Shown piece after piece: positions 42,452 to 50,266 of a stretch of 50,357 bases of DNA; the first letter of the stretch is position 1, and each line of letters starts with the position of its first letter. The notes below the pieces were generated by a model. That model ran no database searches. It saw nothing but the letters and a program-made list of their open reading frames with translations, and was not told the DNA's origin. The stretch is from Candidatus Gastranaerophilales bacterium (GTDB lineage: Bacteria > Cyanobacteriota > Vampirovibrionia > Gastranaerophilales > Gastranaerophilaceae). The stretch covers positions 1 to 50,357 of the forward strand of contig CALUYD010000011.1 of assembly GCA_944324915.1 (NCBI GenBank), written 5' to 3'. Both the position numbers and the translations under genes were made by a program.

Positions 42452-43495
42452 ATGAATAATTCAAAATATACAATTTTAGAAAACAAAACAATAAAATATG
42501 CGCTTGAAAAAATAAACAGTTTTGAAACAGGAATGCCTTTGATTCTGTTTGTTATCAATTCAAAAGCTCAAGTTGTAGCTTCTGTTACTGATGGAGACAT
42601 TAGAAGAGGAATGGTTAACGGTGTAAAACTTGAAGATAGTATTTTATCTGTTGCAAATAAAAACTATAAGTATATTAAAGACTTAATTGATTATAAAAAA
42701 ATTAATGAATACAAAGAATTGGATTTAAAAATTATTCCTTATGTAAATAATAATTTTGAATTGATAGATTTTATCGATTTAACTAAATTAAAAGCGCTAT
42801 TGCCAATTGATGCTGTTATTATGGCAGGTGGCAAAGGGTTAAGATTAAAGCCATATACAAATGATATTCCAAAACCTATGCTTGAATTAGCAGGAAAACC
42901 AATTATAGCTCATAATGTAGATAGATTGATAAGTTATGGTGTTAGAAATATTTATATTTCTGTAAATCATCTAAAAGAACAAATAATTGATTATTTCAAG
43001 AAAAATTATTCAAAACATAATATTCAATTTATCGAAGAAAATTCTCCATTAGGAACAATAGGTTCAATCGGTCTTGTTGATGATTTTAAAAATAATGATA
43101 TTCTTGTTATGAATGCTGATGTGTTAACTAATATTGATTTTTATGATTTTTATTCAAACTATAAAAACCATAACGATAATATGTCTATTGCAACATTTAA
43201 TATAAGAATTAATATACCTTATGCTGTTTTAGATACAACTGATAAGAAAATTAATTCTTTGATTGAAAAACCATCGTATACTTATTATTCAAATGCGGGT
43301 ATTTATCTAATTAAAAAAGAGATGTTGAATTATATTCCTAAAAATCAAAAATACGATTCAACGGATTTAATGGAAAAATTAATTGAACAAAATAAAAAAG
43401 TTACACATTTTCCAATACGTGGTTATTGGCTTGATATCGGAAATGCTCAAAATTATGCTAAGGCACAGGATGATATCAGATATATTAAGTTTTAG
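42452..43495 (+). CDS. ptmE: CBS-domain sugar-1-phosphate nucleotidyltransferase, PtmE type
   Basis: The product is 347 aa. A CBS-domain pair (about 1-113, with VTDGDIRRGM) is followed by a nucleotidyltransferase domain: AVIMAGGKGLRLKPYTNDIP (121-140) binds the nucleotide and sugar phosphate, and MNADVLTNIDF holds the metal-binding Asp. The same CBS-plus-transferase layout is found in Campylobacter PtmE, the glucosamine-1-phosphate guanylyltransferase that gives the GDP-sugar start of the legionaminic pathway. CBS domains often bind adenine nucleotides, so regulation by energy state is possible. Confidence 0.82.
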   Translation: MNNSKYTILENKTIKYALEKINSFETGMPLILFVINSKAQVVASVTDGDIRRGMVNGVKLEDSILSVANKNYKYIKDLIDYKKINEYKELDLKIIPYVNNNFELIDFIDLTKLKALLPIDAVIMAGGKGLRLKPYTNDIPKPMLELAGKPIIAHNVDRLISYGVRNIYISVNHLKEQIIDYFKKNYSKHNIQFIEENSPLGTIGSIGLVDDFKNNDILVMNADVLTNIDFYDFYSNYKNHNDNMSIATFNIRINIPYAVLDTTDKKINSLIEKPSYTYYSNAGIYLIKKEMLNYIPKNQKYDSTDLMEKLIEQNKKVTHFPIRGYWLDIGNAQNYAKAQDDIRYIKF

Positions 43496-43504
43496 GGAGA
43501 GAAT

Positions 43505-44221
43505 ATGTTAAAAGATAAAGTTATAATTGTGTTTGGTGGTTGCGGTTTAATTGGCAGGGAAATAGTTAAAGACATTGAAAAAAAGAATGGAACTGCAATA
43601 AATGCTGATATTAATTCTGAGGCGTATCCCACAGATATAACTGATGAAAACGCAATAAAAAATTTGTTTAAACAAATATATGAAAAATATCAAAAGATAG
43701 ACGGCGTTGTTCATTGCGCTTATCCAAGAACAAAAGATTGGGGAAATAAATTTGAAGATATAGATTTTAATTCTTGGAAGAAAAATGTTGATATGCAATT
43801 AAATCCTATTCTTGTTATATCTCAAGAAGGTGTTAAATATATGAAAAAAGGTTCTTCCTTTGTATTTTTCGGTTCTATATATGGTGTTAGAGGAAATGAT
43901 TTTACAATATATGAAGGTACAGGTGGAACTTCTCCTGCTGCTTATCCTGCAATAAAAGGCGGAATTATAAATTTCACTAAATATTTAGCATCATACATTG
44001 GACACAAAGGTATTAGAGCAAATTGTGTATCTCCTGGCGGAGTCATAGACAAAAAACAACAACATCCTAAATTTATTGAAAATTATTCACATCGCTCTCC
44101 TTTGAAGCGTCTTGCGCAACCCTATGAAATTGCTCCTGCTGTTAGCTTTTTATTGTCTGATGAAGCAAGCTATATAACAGGGCATAATCTTATGGTTGAT
44201 GGGGGTTGGAGTGCAATATAA
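43505..44221 (+). CDS. ptmA: Short-chain dehydrogenase, PtmA type
   Basis: The product is 238 aa, a classical SDR. VFGGCGLIG (9-17) binds the cofactor; Ser124, Tyr147 and Lys151 form the catalytic set (FFGSIYG, AAYPAIKGG). The sequence resembles Campylobacter flagellin modification protein PtmA, which is proposed to act at the GlcN-6-P stage of the GDP-legionaminic pathway. GGAG precedes the ATG. It overlaps the next gene. The family's exact reaction is not settled. Confidence 0.78.
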   Translation: MLKDKVIIVFGGCGLIGREIVKDIEKKNGTAINADINSEAYPTDITDENAIKNLFKQIYEKYQKIDGVVHCAYPRTKDWGNKFEDIDFNSWKKNVDMQLNPILVISQEGVKYMKKGSSFVFFGSIYGVRGNDFTIYEGTGGTSPAAYPAIKGGIINFTKYLASYIGHKGIRANCVSPGGVIDKKQQHPKFIENYSHRSPLKRLAQPYEIAPAVSFLLSDEASYITGHNLMVDGGWSAI

Positions 44222-45074
44222 AATTTTATTTACAGGGCTTGGTTCAATCGGAAAAAAGCACTTAGGTAATGTTATAAAAATATTAAAAGAAAGAAATATA
44301 GATTATCGTATTGATGCTTTAAGAACAACAAATGAGCCTTTTGAAGGGGTTGATAATATATATTTAAATTATAATGATGTTCCTTGTGATTATGATATTG
44401 TTTTTGTTACAAATCCCACAATATTACATATAGAGGCTATTAAAAATTTAAGCTCGAAAACAAAAAATTTTTTCATTGAAAAACCAATTTTTGAAAAAAA
44501 ATACGCTTGTGAATTTTCAAAGGGAATAAATTATGTAGCTTGCCCTCTTAGATTTAATTCAAACATTATCGAGTTAAAAGAATATATTGAAAAAAATAAA
44601 ATATATTCTTTTAGGGCTATTTGCTCATCTTATCTGCCTGATTGGCGCAAAAATAGCGATTATACAAAGTGTTATAGCGCTAAAAGCTCTATGGGTGGTG
44701 GAGTAGAACTTGATTTAATTCATGAGATAGATTATATAAAATGGTTGTTCGGACCGTTTGATGAAGTTAAGAGAATTTCTGCCAAGAAATCTAATCTTCA
44801 AATTACTTCAAATGATGTTGCAGAATATATTTTCGAAAATAAAAATATAATTGGTTCGTTACATATAGATTATTTCGGAAGAAAAACAATCAGAGAAATA
44901 GAAGTATTTGCAGAAAATGATACAAAAAAATTTGATATATTGAATTCTTCCGGTTCAGATATGTATTACAATGAAATGAATTATTTTTTCGATTTAATTG
45001 AATCAAAACCGCAAAAACACTACAATATGCCTAAAGAAGCAATTGAAAGTGTTGAATTGGCATTAATAAATTAA
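44211..45074 (+). CDS. Gfo/Idh/MocA-family oxidoreductase
   Basis: The product is 287 aa if it starts at GTG 44211, with GGGGG 5 nt upstream and the Rossmann motif FTGLGSIGKKHL following directly; an ATG at 44199 would add four residues. FIEKPIF carries the E-K-P signature of the family, and a C-terminal substrate domain follows, with GGGVELDLIHEIDY containing the usual His-Asp. It likely oxidises or reduces a nucleotide sugar in the cluster. It overlaps ptmA by 11 bp. The exact substrate cannot be read from the sequence. Confidence 0.8.
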   Translation: MQYKILFTGLGSIGKKHLGNVIKILKERNIDYRIDALRTTNEPFEGVDNIYLNYNDVPCDYDIVFVTNPTILHIEAIKNLSSKTKNFFIEKPIFEKKYACEFSKGINYVACPLRFNSNIIELKEYIEKNKIYSFRAICSSYLPDWRKNSDYTKCYSAKSSMGGGVELDLIHEIDYIKWLFGPFDEVKRISAKKSNLQITSNDVAEYIFENKNIIGSLHIDYFGRKTIREIEVFAENDTKKFDILNSSGSDMYYNEMNYFFDLIESKPQKHYNMPKEAIESVELALIN

Positions 45075-45086
45075 AAGGAATTTTTT

Positions 45087-45839
45087 ATGAATATTTTGTT
45101 TACAATATGCGCAAGGAAAGGCTCAAAAGGTCTGAAAAATAAGAATATTTCTAACTTTTGCAACTATCCAATTTCATATTTTACTTTATCTGCTTATGAA
45201 TTATTTAAAGATAAATATGGGTATAATTGTGATTTAGCAATAAATACCGATAGCGATAAATTATTAAAACAAGTAAAATTAACTAAAATTAATTTTACTC
45301 ATATCCAAAGAACTGAAGAATTAGCGGGTGATGTTGTTGGAAAAATCGATGTTATAAAAGATACTTATAAAAAAATGTCTAAAAATTACGATTTTGTTAT
45401 TGATTTAGATTTAACTTCGCCATTAAGGACAGTTGAAGATATTAAAGGTGTTTTAGATGAGGTTGTTAACAACCCTCAAGCTGAATTAAGTTTTTCTGCT
45501 ACTGATTCAAGGCGTTCCCCTTATTTTAATCAAGTAAAAATGAATGAAGACGGTTATTTTGAACCTGTAATTAATAAAGGCGTTACAGCTAGGCAACAAG
45601 TTCCTTGTGTTTATGATATGAATGCGTCAATATACGCTTATAGACCCAATTTTTTAATTAACAGCAAGGGAAAATTGTTTGATGCAAAAACCAAAATGTA
45701 TAAAATGAAAGATAGCGCAGTAATCGATATCGATAATCCTGAAGATAGTGATTTAATGCAAATTATTGCTAAATATTTTTATGAAAAATACCCTGATTAT
45801 AATTTGGTGTATGAAAATATAAAAAATATTTTATTGTAA
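45087..45839 (+). CDS. legF: CMP-legionaminic acid synthetase (acylneuraminate cytidylyltransferase family)
   Basis: The product is 250 aa. ICARKGSKGLKNKNIS (7-22) is the nucleotide-binding loop, a close match to the A-R-x-G-S-K-x-[IL]-x-x-K-N pattern of NeuA/LegF. DFVIDLDLTSPLRTVEDI is the second conserved block, and VIDIDNPEDSDL near the C-terminus holds metal-binding Asp residues. It activates the 9-carbon acid with CTP and so completes the pathway. AAAGGAA precedes the ATG. Confidence 0.87.
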   Translation: MNILFTICARKGSKGLKNKNISNFCNYPISYFTLSAYELFKDKYGYNCDLAINTDSDKLLKQVKLTKINFTHIQRTEELAGDVVGKIDVIKDTYKKMSKNYDFVIDLDLTSPLRTVEDIKGVLDEVVNNPQAELSFSATDSRRSPYFNQVKMNEDGYFEPVINKGVTARQQVPCVYDMNASIYAYRPNFLINSKGKLFDAKTKMYKMKDSAVIDIDNPEDSDLMQIIAKYFYEKYPDYNLVYENIKNILL

Positions 45840-45865
45840 CATTTTTTGTTAATTAACATATTATC

Positions 45866-45894
45866 TTGTTTAAAAATGTTATATGGATTAGAAT
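45866..45894 (+). promoter_or_regulatory. Promoter of the pseudopilin gene
   Basis: TTGTTT (45866-45871) and TAGAAT (45889-45894) are separated by 17 bp, 27 nt before the ATG at 45922. Confidence 0.5.
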
Positions 45895-45921
45895 GTTGAT
45901 ATATTAATTATTGGAGATTTT

Positions 45922-46731
45922 ATGAAAAAGGCGTTTACTTTAGCTGAAATAATGATAGTATTAGCTGTAATTGGTGTTTTGACTGCGATATTATTGCCTG
46001 TCGCTTTTCATTCAACACCGGATGAAAATGTTATGAAGTTCAAAAAGGGGCATAATGCACTGTTAACAGCAATAAGAGAGCTTGTTAATTCTGATAAGTA
46101 TTATTTAGATGGCGATTTGGGAGTAAGGTATGATGGAGCTCAGATAATTGGAACTGTTGAGAATTCGGCTTCGTATTTTTGTAGTACATTAGCTGATGTA
46201 ATACAAACATTAAATGTTAACTGTCCCAACGATAATACCGAGGCAGGAACAGGTATATCTGGTGCAATTAATTTATATGAGCCAGATAAATTAATTGATA
46301 CGAGCGCATGTGATGCTCTTAAAAATAATTCAAGAAACTATGAAATAACTCCTGAAAGAATGCAAATAGCAAAAGAAAAAATGGATGAACTATGTAAAAC
46401 AGTTACGCCTAAAAGTTACATTACAACAAACGATAAAATAAGTTTTTATGAGGTGAATGCAAATTTTAAATTTGGCTCTTCGGGTACAAAATCAATAGGA
46501 GGTTGTGGAGATACGCCAGGTAGTTTGCCAAGATTTTTATCTCCCCCAGGTCAATTTCCTGCAAACTATAGCGATCAAAATGGATTTGATATTGCATATA
46601 AAGTAGAATGTATGGATATAGATGAATTTAATGACGGCGAAGACCCTTTTGGTTATGGTATTAGAGCTGATGGCAAAGTTTTACCAGGCGCAAGAGCTGA
46701 TGAATGGCTTCAAAAATCGATTCAGCAATAA
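45922..46731 (+). CDS. Pseudopilin-like protein
   Basis: The product is 269 aa. MKKA^FTLAEIMIVLAVIGVL is an ideal class-3 prepilin signal: cleavage after Ala4, Phe at +1, Glu at +5. The mature region is Cys-containing and ends with a DIDEFNDGEDPFGYGIRADG segment (about 233-252), a divergent form of the calcium-type loop found in the two pilin-related genes at 5573-7503. TTGGAG precedes the ATG by 7 nt. Probably a surface or type II/IV-system minor pilin. The Asp-rich loop is spaced differently from the other two. Confidence 0.78.
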   Translation: MKKAFTLAEIMIVLAVIGVLTAILLPVAFHSTPDENVMKFKKGHNALLTAIRELVNSDKYYLDGDLGVRYDGAQIIGTVENSASYFCSTLADVIQTLNVNCPNDNTEAGTGISGAINLYEPDKLIDTSACDALKNNSRNYEITPERMQIAKEKMDELCKTVTPKSYITTNDKISFYEVNANFKFGSSGTKSIGGCGDTPGSLPRFLSPPGQFPANYSDQNGFDIAYKVECMDIDEFNDGEDPFGYGIRADGKVLPGARADEWLQKSIQQ

Positions 46732-46805
46732 AAATTAATATTACTGTTCAAAAATTTTTTTCAGCAGTTTTAATATGTTTGTATAATTAAAAATGAGGTT
46801 GAAAA

Positions 46806-47258
46806 ATGAACGTAAATCCTATTAGCTTTGGTAGTGTTTATAAGGTTGCTGGTAATTATCCTTCATCATCCGGTTTTCGCATGTTTGGATTAATGAATGA
46901 TCAAGTGCCTGCTGATAATAATGAAAAAATTGTTAAGACACAATTAAGAAATGTCTTGGGTAATGTTGATTCTGATACATTAAGAATTTTTAGAAATCAT
47001 AAAAAAGATGTTTTTCTTTTGACAGGTCAAGATAAAAAAGATCTTGAAAAATTGATAGCTGATAAACAGCAAAGACAAAAATTGGCATTTCAAAACTATA
47101 TGGGCGATCAATTTATGATTAATGCCATAAATGAAGCTGAAGAAGACAGATTTAGAGATTTATCTCAATTGATTACATACTGTAGACAAGATGGTGTCTT
47201 AAATGCTGATTATGACATGAAAAATGGCACAATACGTACGCTAAATGTTGAAGTATAA
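46806..47258 (+). CDS. Lineage-type protein with NPISFG N-terminus
   Basis: The product is 150 aa, soluble, with no signal peptide. The N-terminus MNVNPISFGSVYKV is of a type (N-x-x-S/T-F-x-G near residue 5-10) I recall on many otherwise unrelated Gastranaerophilales proteins. The rest is helical and charged, with RNHKKDVFLLTGQDKKDLEK in the middle. GAGGTTGAAAA precedes the ATG. A hairpin that may terminate this gene lies at 47306-47337. The function is unknown. Confidence 0.6.
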   Translation: MNVNPISFGSVYKVAGNYPSSSGFRMFGLMNDQVPADNNEKIVKTQLRNVLGNVDSDTLRIFRNHKKDVFLLTGQDKKDLEKLIADKQQRQKLAFQNYMGDQFMINAINEAEEDRFRDLSQLITYCRQDGVLNADYDMKNGTIRTLNVEV

Positions 47259-47305
47259 TGTAAAGAAATAAAAATTTTTAAAAAATAAGTATAATGATAT
47301 GTTAA

Positions 47306-47337
47306 TATGAGTGTATAAAATGCACTCATATTTTTTT
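47306..47337 (+). terminator. Rho-independent terminator
   Basis: TATGAGTG and CACTCATA pair around a 9-nt loop and lead into seven T. The SD (GGAG) of the next gene begins right after it, so it could also act as an attenuator for that gene. Confidence 0.7.
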
Positions 47338-47348
47338 GGAGTTAATAA

Positions 47349-48080
47349 ATGAAGCTGAAGTTATTGTTGATTATATCTTTTATATTTTTTAATGTTTCTT
47401 TTGCATCTGAAAATATAAATGTAAATATTAATCCTAATTCAAAAGCTAATGAATTAATGCTTAAAGAAGAAAATACCATACAATCAAGAATAGATAAAAT
47501 TGGGACAAATCTTTTAAATGCCAATAAAATCACTAAAAGGGTTGTATTTGCTTATGATAAAGAAGATAAAAAGCGCTTTATGAATATTTATGATGAATTA
47601 ACTAAGCGCCAAGTTATTATATATGAAGATTTATATAAGTCAATTGAAGATGATAATGAATTAGCTGCCGCTTTAGCTCGTGAGATTTCGTTAGTAGTAA
47701 AATCTTATAATGGCATGTGGGGCGGCAGAATTGACGCTATTCAAGTTGGTTTGAGTTCTAAAAAATTCGAAATTGTAGCCGATAAAAGAGCAGTTGATTA
47801 TATGGTAAATGCTGGTTATAATCCTTTGGGTTTAATTACTTTTATAAATAAAACATGTCCTCAAAAAAGAACAGATAAAATTGCCCGCCACAATTTAACA
47901 TCAAAAAGGTTGGCTGTAATTTATGAATACATTACATACAAATATCCACAATATTTAGAAAATAACGAATATGAAAATAATAAATATTATCAAAATTTCT
48001 TATTAACTTCGCTTTCAAACAGAGCAAAATTAAAAGAAAAATTAAGGACTAAATCTACGAAAGCGATAAAGTATGAATAA
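47349..48080 (+). CDS. Exported M48-metalloprotease-like protein lacking the zinc site
   Basis: The product is 243 aa with a signal peptide (about 1-19, cleavage after VSFA). The layout follows M48 peptidases: helix NELAAALAREISLV (103-116) is where LAAVLAHEIAHV is expected, and KFEIVADKRAVDYMVNAGYNP (139-159, only its core EIVADKRAVDYM quoted as key) matches the third-ligand helix E-x-x-x-D. Both His of HEXXH are replaced (Arg111, Leu115) while the Glu112 remains, so zinc binding and proteolysis should be lost. A C-terminal charged helix follows. GGAG precedes the ATG. It overlaps the next gene by 8 bp. Likely a structural or regulatory pseudo-protease in the envelope. Confidence 0.68.
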   Translation: MKLKLLLIISFIFFNVSFASENINVNINPNSKANELMLKEENTIQSRIDKIGTNLLNANKITKRVVFAYDKEDKKRFMNIYDELTKRQVIIYEDLYKSIEDDNELAAALAREISLVVKSYNGMWGGRIDAIQVGLSSKKFEIVADKRAVDYMVNAGYNPLGLITFINKTCPQKRTDKIARHNLTSKRLAVIYEYITYKYPQYLENNEYENNKYYQNFLLTSLSNRAKLKEKLRTKSTKAIKYE

Positions 48081-48579
48081 AATAATTTTGTTATTTTTAA
48101 TATTGTTTATGCAATGCATCTGTTTTGCTGATGAGTATTTGCCTTATGATTATTCTGATACTCGTGCTGTTGCAATTAAATTGTCGCCTGTAAGAGATAT
48201 CTCGACATCTGATGAAATTTATGAAGGACAAGAGGTTGATTTTAAAGTGCGAAAAAATGTATACATTGATGGATTTATGTTTCTTCCAAAAGATACAATA
48301 ATAAAAGCGCGAATTGAAACTATTATTACTAAAGGCATGAACGGTTTTCCTGCTGAGCTTATTATAGATAATTTCAAGATTGATAATGTTCATCAAACAC
48401 AGCTTTTAAGTACATGTATTAAAGCGGGCAGAAACTATGCTCTTTTGGTTTATCCTATTAAATGGTTGTTGACACCAATCCCTTTTGTTGGTTCATTAAC
48501 AAATCTTATTCAAGGTGGGCAAGCAAGGCTTAAAACAGATGATGTAATTACTATATATTATTATCCTTATTGGAAATAA
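48073..48579 (+). CDS. Exported protein of unknown function
   Basis: The product is 168 aa with a signal peptide (about 1-19, cleavage near CFA-DE). The mature part is beta-rich with VDFKVRKNVYIDGFMFLPKD and a hydrophobic stretch near the end (LVYPIKWLLTPIPFVGSL). It overlaps the pseudo-protease gene by 8 bp, so the two are probably coupled and may work together in the envelope. Its 3' end overlaps the convergent pnuC gene by 29 bp. No family is recognised. Confidence 0.65.
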   Translation: MNKIILLFLILFMQCICFADEYLPYDYSDTRAVAIKLSPVRDISTSDEIYEGQEVDFKVRKNVYIDGFMFLPKDTIIKARIETIITKGMNGFPAELIIDNFKIDNVHQTQLLSTCIKAGRNYALLVYPIKWLLTPIPFVGSLTNLIQGGQARLKTDDVITIYYYPYWK

Positions 48580-49255
48580 GTTCTTTTTTCCATTGTTTTA
48601 AAAAATATATCGATAAAAATAAATACGTTCCCCACATTATTATTGTTGCAAGACAGTTTGAATTATTTGTGTATGCTATAATCCACATAATTAAACTCAA
48701 AAGATTAACAAAAAACCATAGATACCATTGTTCTATACATCTTTTAACGGTTAGAATTTGTGCAAAAATTGAAAAAATTGTTGTAATGGAGTCAATATAG
48801 GGGCTGTTGCCTCCTTTTTGTGATAAAAAATATCCAAAAATTAACGACAATAGACTAACTAAGCTAAAATAAATTATTCTTTCTTTATTTGATAATTTTG
48901 TTTTTATTATTTCGCCTGTTTTTTTCTTTAGTTTTTTTGACCATTTGAAAATGCCTATTATTTGCATTGGAAAAAAGTATAATCCGTATAATGCAAGATT
49001 ACCCCAAAAGCCGTTTTTGTATGATATATAGCAATAGCAAAATGTTCCTAAAATGCCGATAAAATAACAAGAAATTTTGCCTTTGCCTGCTAATATTGTA
49101 TAGCTTATACCGCATATTGCTGAAATAAGCGCAATTTTGCTATCGTTTATAATAAAAGATATTGTGATAATTAATATTATTTCAAGCGGAAAAAATATCT
49201 TTTCAAAGATATTAAAACCTTTTATTTCTCTTAATAAAAAATTTTTTATTTTCAT
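48551..49255 (-). CDS. pnuC: Nicotinamide mononucleotide/nicotinamide riboside transporter PnuC type
   Basis: The product is 234 aa from the ATG at 49255. Seven or so membrane helices and the PnuC blocks ILAGKGKISCYFIGILGTFC, YGLYFFPMQIIGIFKWSK and EQWYLWFFVNLLSLIMWI are visible. PnuC proteins import nicotinamide riboside for NAD synthesis; relatives carry thiamine or riboflavin. TATAAT on this strand ends 6 nt before the ATG and no SD is present; a longer frame from 49306 would run through the promoter and into the divergent gene. Confidence 0.85.
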   Translation of the reverse strand: MKIKNFLLREIKGFNIFEKIFFPLEIILIITISFIINDSKIALISAICGISYTILAGKGKISCYFIGILGTFCYCYISYKNGFWGNLALYGLYFFPMQIIGIFKWSKKLKKKTGEIIKTKLSNKERIIYFSLVSLLSLIFGYFLSQKGGNSPYIDSITTIFSIFAQILTVKRCIEQWYLWFFVNLLSLIMWIIAYTNNSNCLATIIMWGTYLFLSIYFLKQWKKELISNKDNNI

Positions 49256-49261
49256 TTTTAA

Positions 49262-49269
49262 ATTATAAT
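49262..49269. promoter_or_regulatory. Shared palindromic -10 for two divergent genes
   Basis: The palindrome AATTATAATT (49261-49270) gives TATAAT on both strands: 49264-49269 for the plus gene and 49267-49262 for the minus gene. They end 7 nt before ATG 49277 and 6 nt before ATG 49255. Both mRNAs would be leaderless, and the two promoters could not be used at once. Confidence 0.45.
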
Positions 49270-49276
49270 TTAAAAG

Positions 49277-50266
49277 ATGAAGATTAATCAAATTCAAAAT
49301 AGTCAAACTTTTAAAGGAATATATAATAATAAATTATTGCTATCAAGTTTAGAAAAAATCTCAGATAATAGCGCAAGTTTTATTTCGGGAGTTTCTTTTT
49401 TGTCTGCAACTTTTTTAAGACCTTTGGCAATTAGCGCTACTCCTAAGATTGATAAAGAAAATAAAAAATTTTTTAGTGTAGATTCTTTTTCGTCTGCTTT
49501 GATGAAATTAGTAATTGCTCTTTGCGTTTCTGCTCCGATAGAAAAAAGCGTTAAATTTGTTGAAGAAAATAAGAATGAATTGCTTTCAAATGAAACATTG
49601 AAAAGACTCTCTGATAAAGATTTAAAATTTATAACTCAAATAATTAAACAAGGCGCAAATATTATAGCTTCAATTCCAAAATCAATTTTAGGGGTTGCGC
49701 TAATTCCTGTTTTGCTTGATTTTGTAAAATTAAAAAAAGATGATAAAAATAACACTTTCAAAAATATTGAAAGTTTTTCAAATTTTAAAAATGCTACAAG
49801 TTTTAGAGGGAATAAAATAAATAATTTTGTAACTTCAATAATTGAATCAAAAAAAGTTCAAGATTTTGCCTTAAAAAATTCAATTAATGATAAAAATATT
49901 TCAAGGAATGTTTCTGTTTTAAATGATATTTTATTAACTTCGACATCAGCTTTAGCTTTGTGTACTTCAAAAAAAATAGATAAAGAAAGAAAAAAACCGC
50001 TTATTTTGAATAAATTAATATCAACAGGTATAAGTATTATAGCGGGTTGTTCGCTTGATATTTTAGCTCAAAAATTAGGAAATGGTTTTGTTGAAAAATT
50101 TAAAATGGTAAACTCAAATGATAAAAAATTATTAAAATATTTAGAAGGTATAAATGTTTTGCGCCCGACATTAATATTTGCTTTTGTTTATTATGGCGCA
50201 ATTCCTGTTTTATCAGCGTTTTTATCTGATAAATTAAGTAATTTGGATAAAGATAAAAAATGTTAA
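49277..50266 (+). CDS. Membrane protein with SQTFKG N-terminus
   Basis: The product is 329 aa. It begins KINQIQNSQTFKGIYNN, another case of the F-x-G N-terminal type seen at 46806, and a second such motif (NATSFRGN) occurs at about 173-180. Hydrophobic segments lie at about 35-55, 73-90, 130-148, 210-225, 248-263 and 298-318, so it is probably an integral membrane protein with two similar halves, each led by an F-x-G motif. The gene uses a -10 element 7 nt upstream of the ATG and no SD. The family is unrecognised. Confidence 0.6.
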   Translation: MKINQIQNSQTFKGIYNNKLLLSSLEKISDNSASFISGVSFLSATFLRPLAISATPKIDKENKKFFSVDSFSSALMKLVIALCVSAPIEKSVKFVEENKNELLSNETLKRLSDKDLKFITQIIKQGANIIASIPKSILGVALIPVLLDFVKLKKDDKNNTFKNIESFSNFKNATSFRGNKINNFVTSIIESKKVQDFALKNSINDKNISRNVSVLNDILLTSTSALALCTSKKIDKERKKPLILNKLISTGISIIAGCSLDILAQKLGNGFVEKFKMVNSNDKKLLKYLEGINVLRPTLIFAFVYYGAIPVLSAFLSDKLSNLDKDKKC

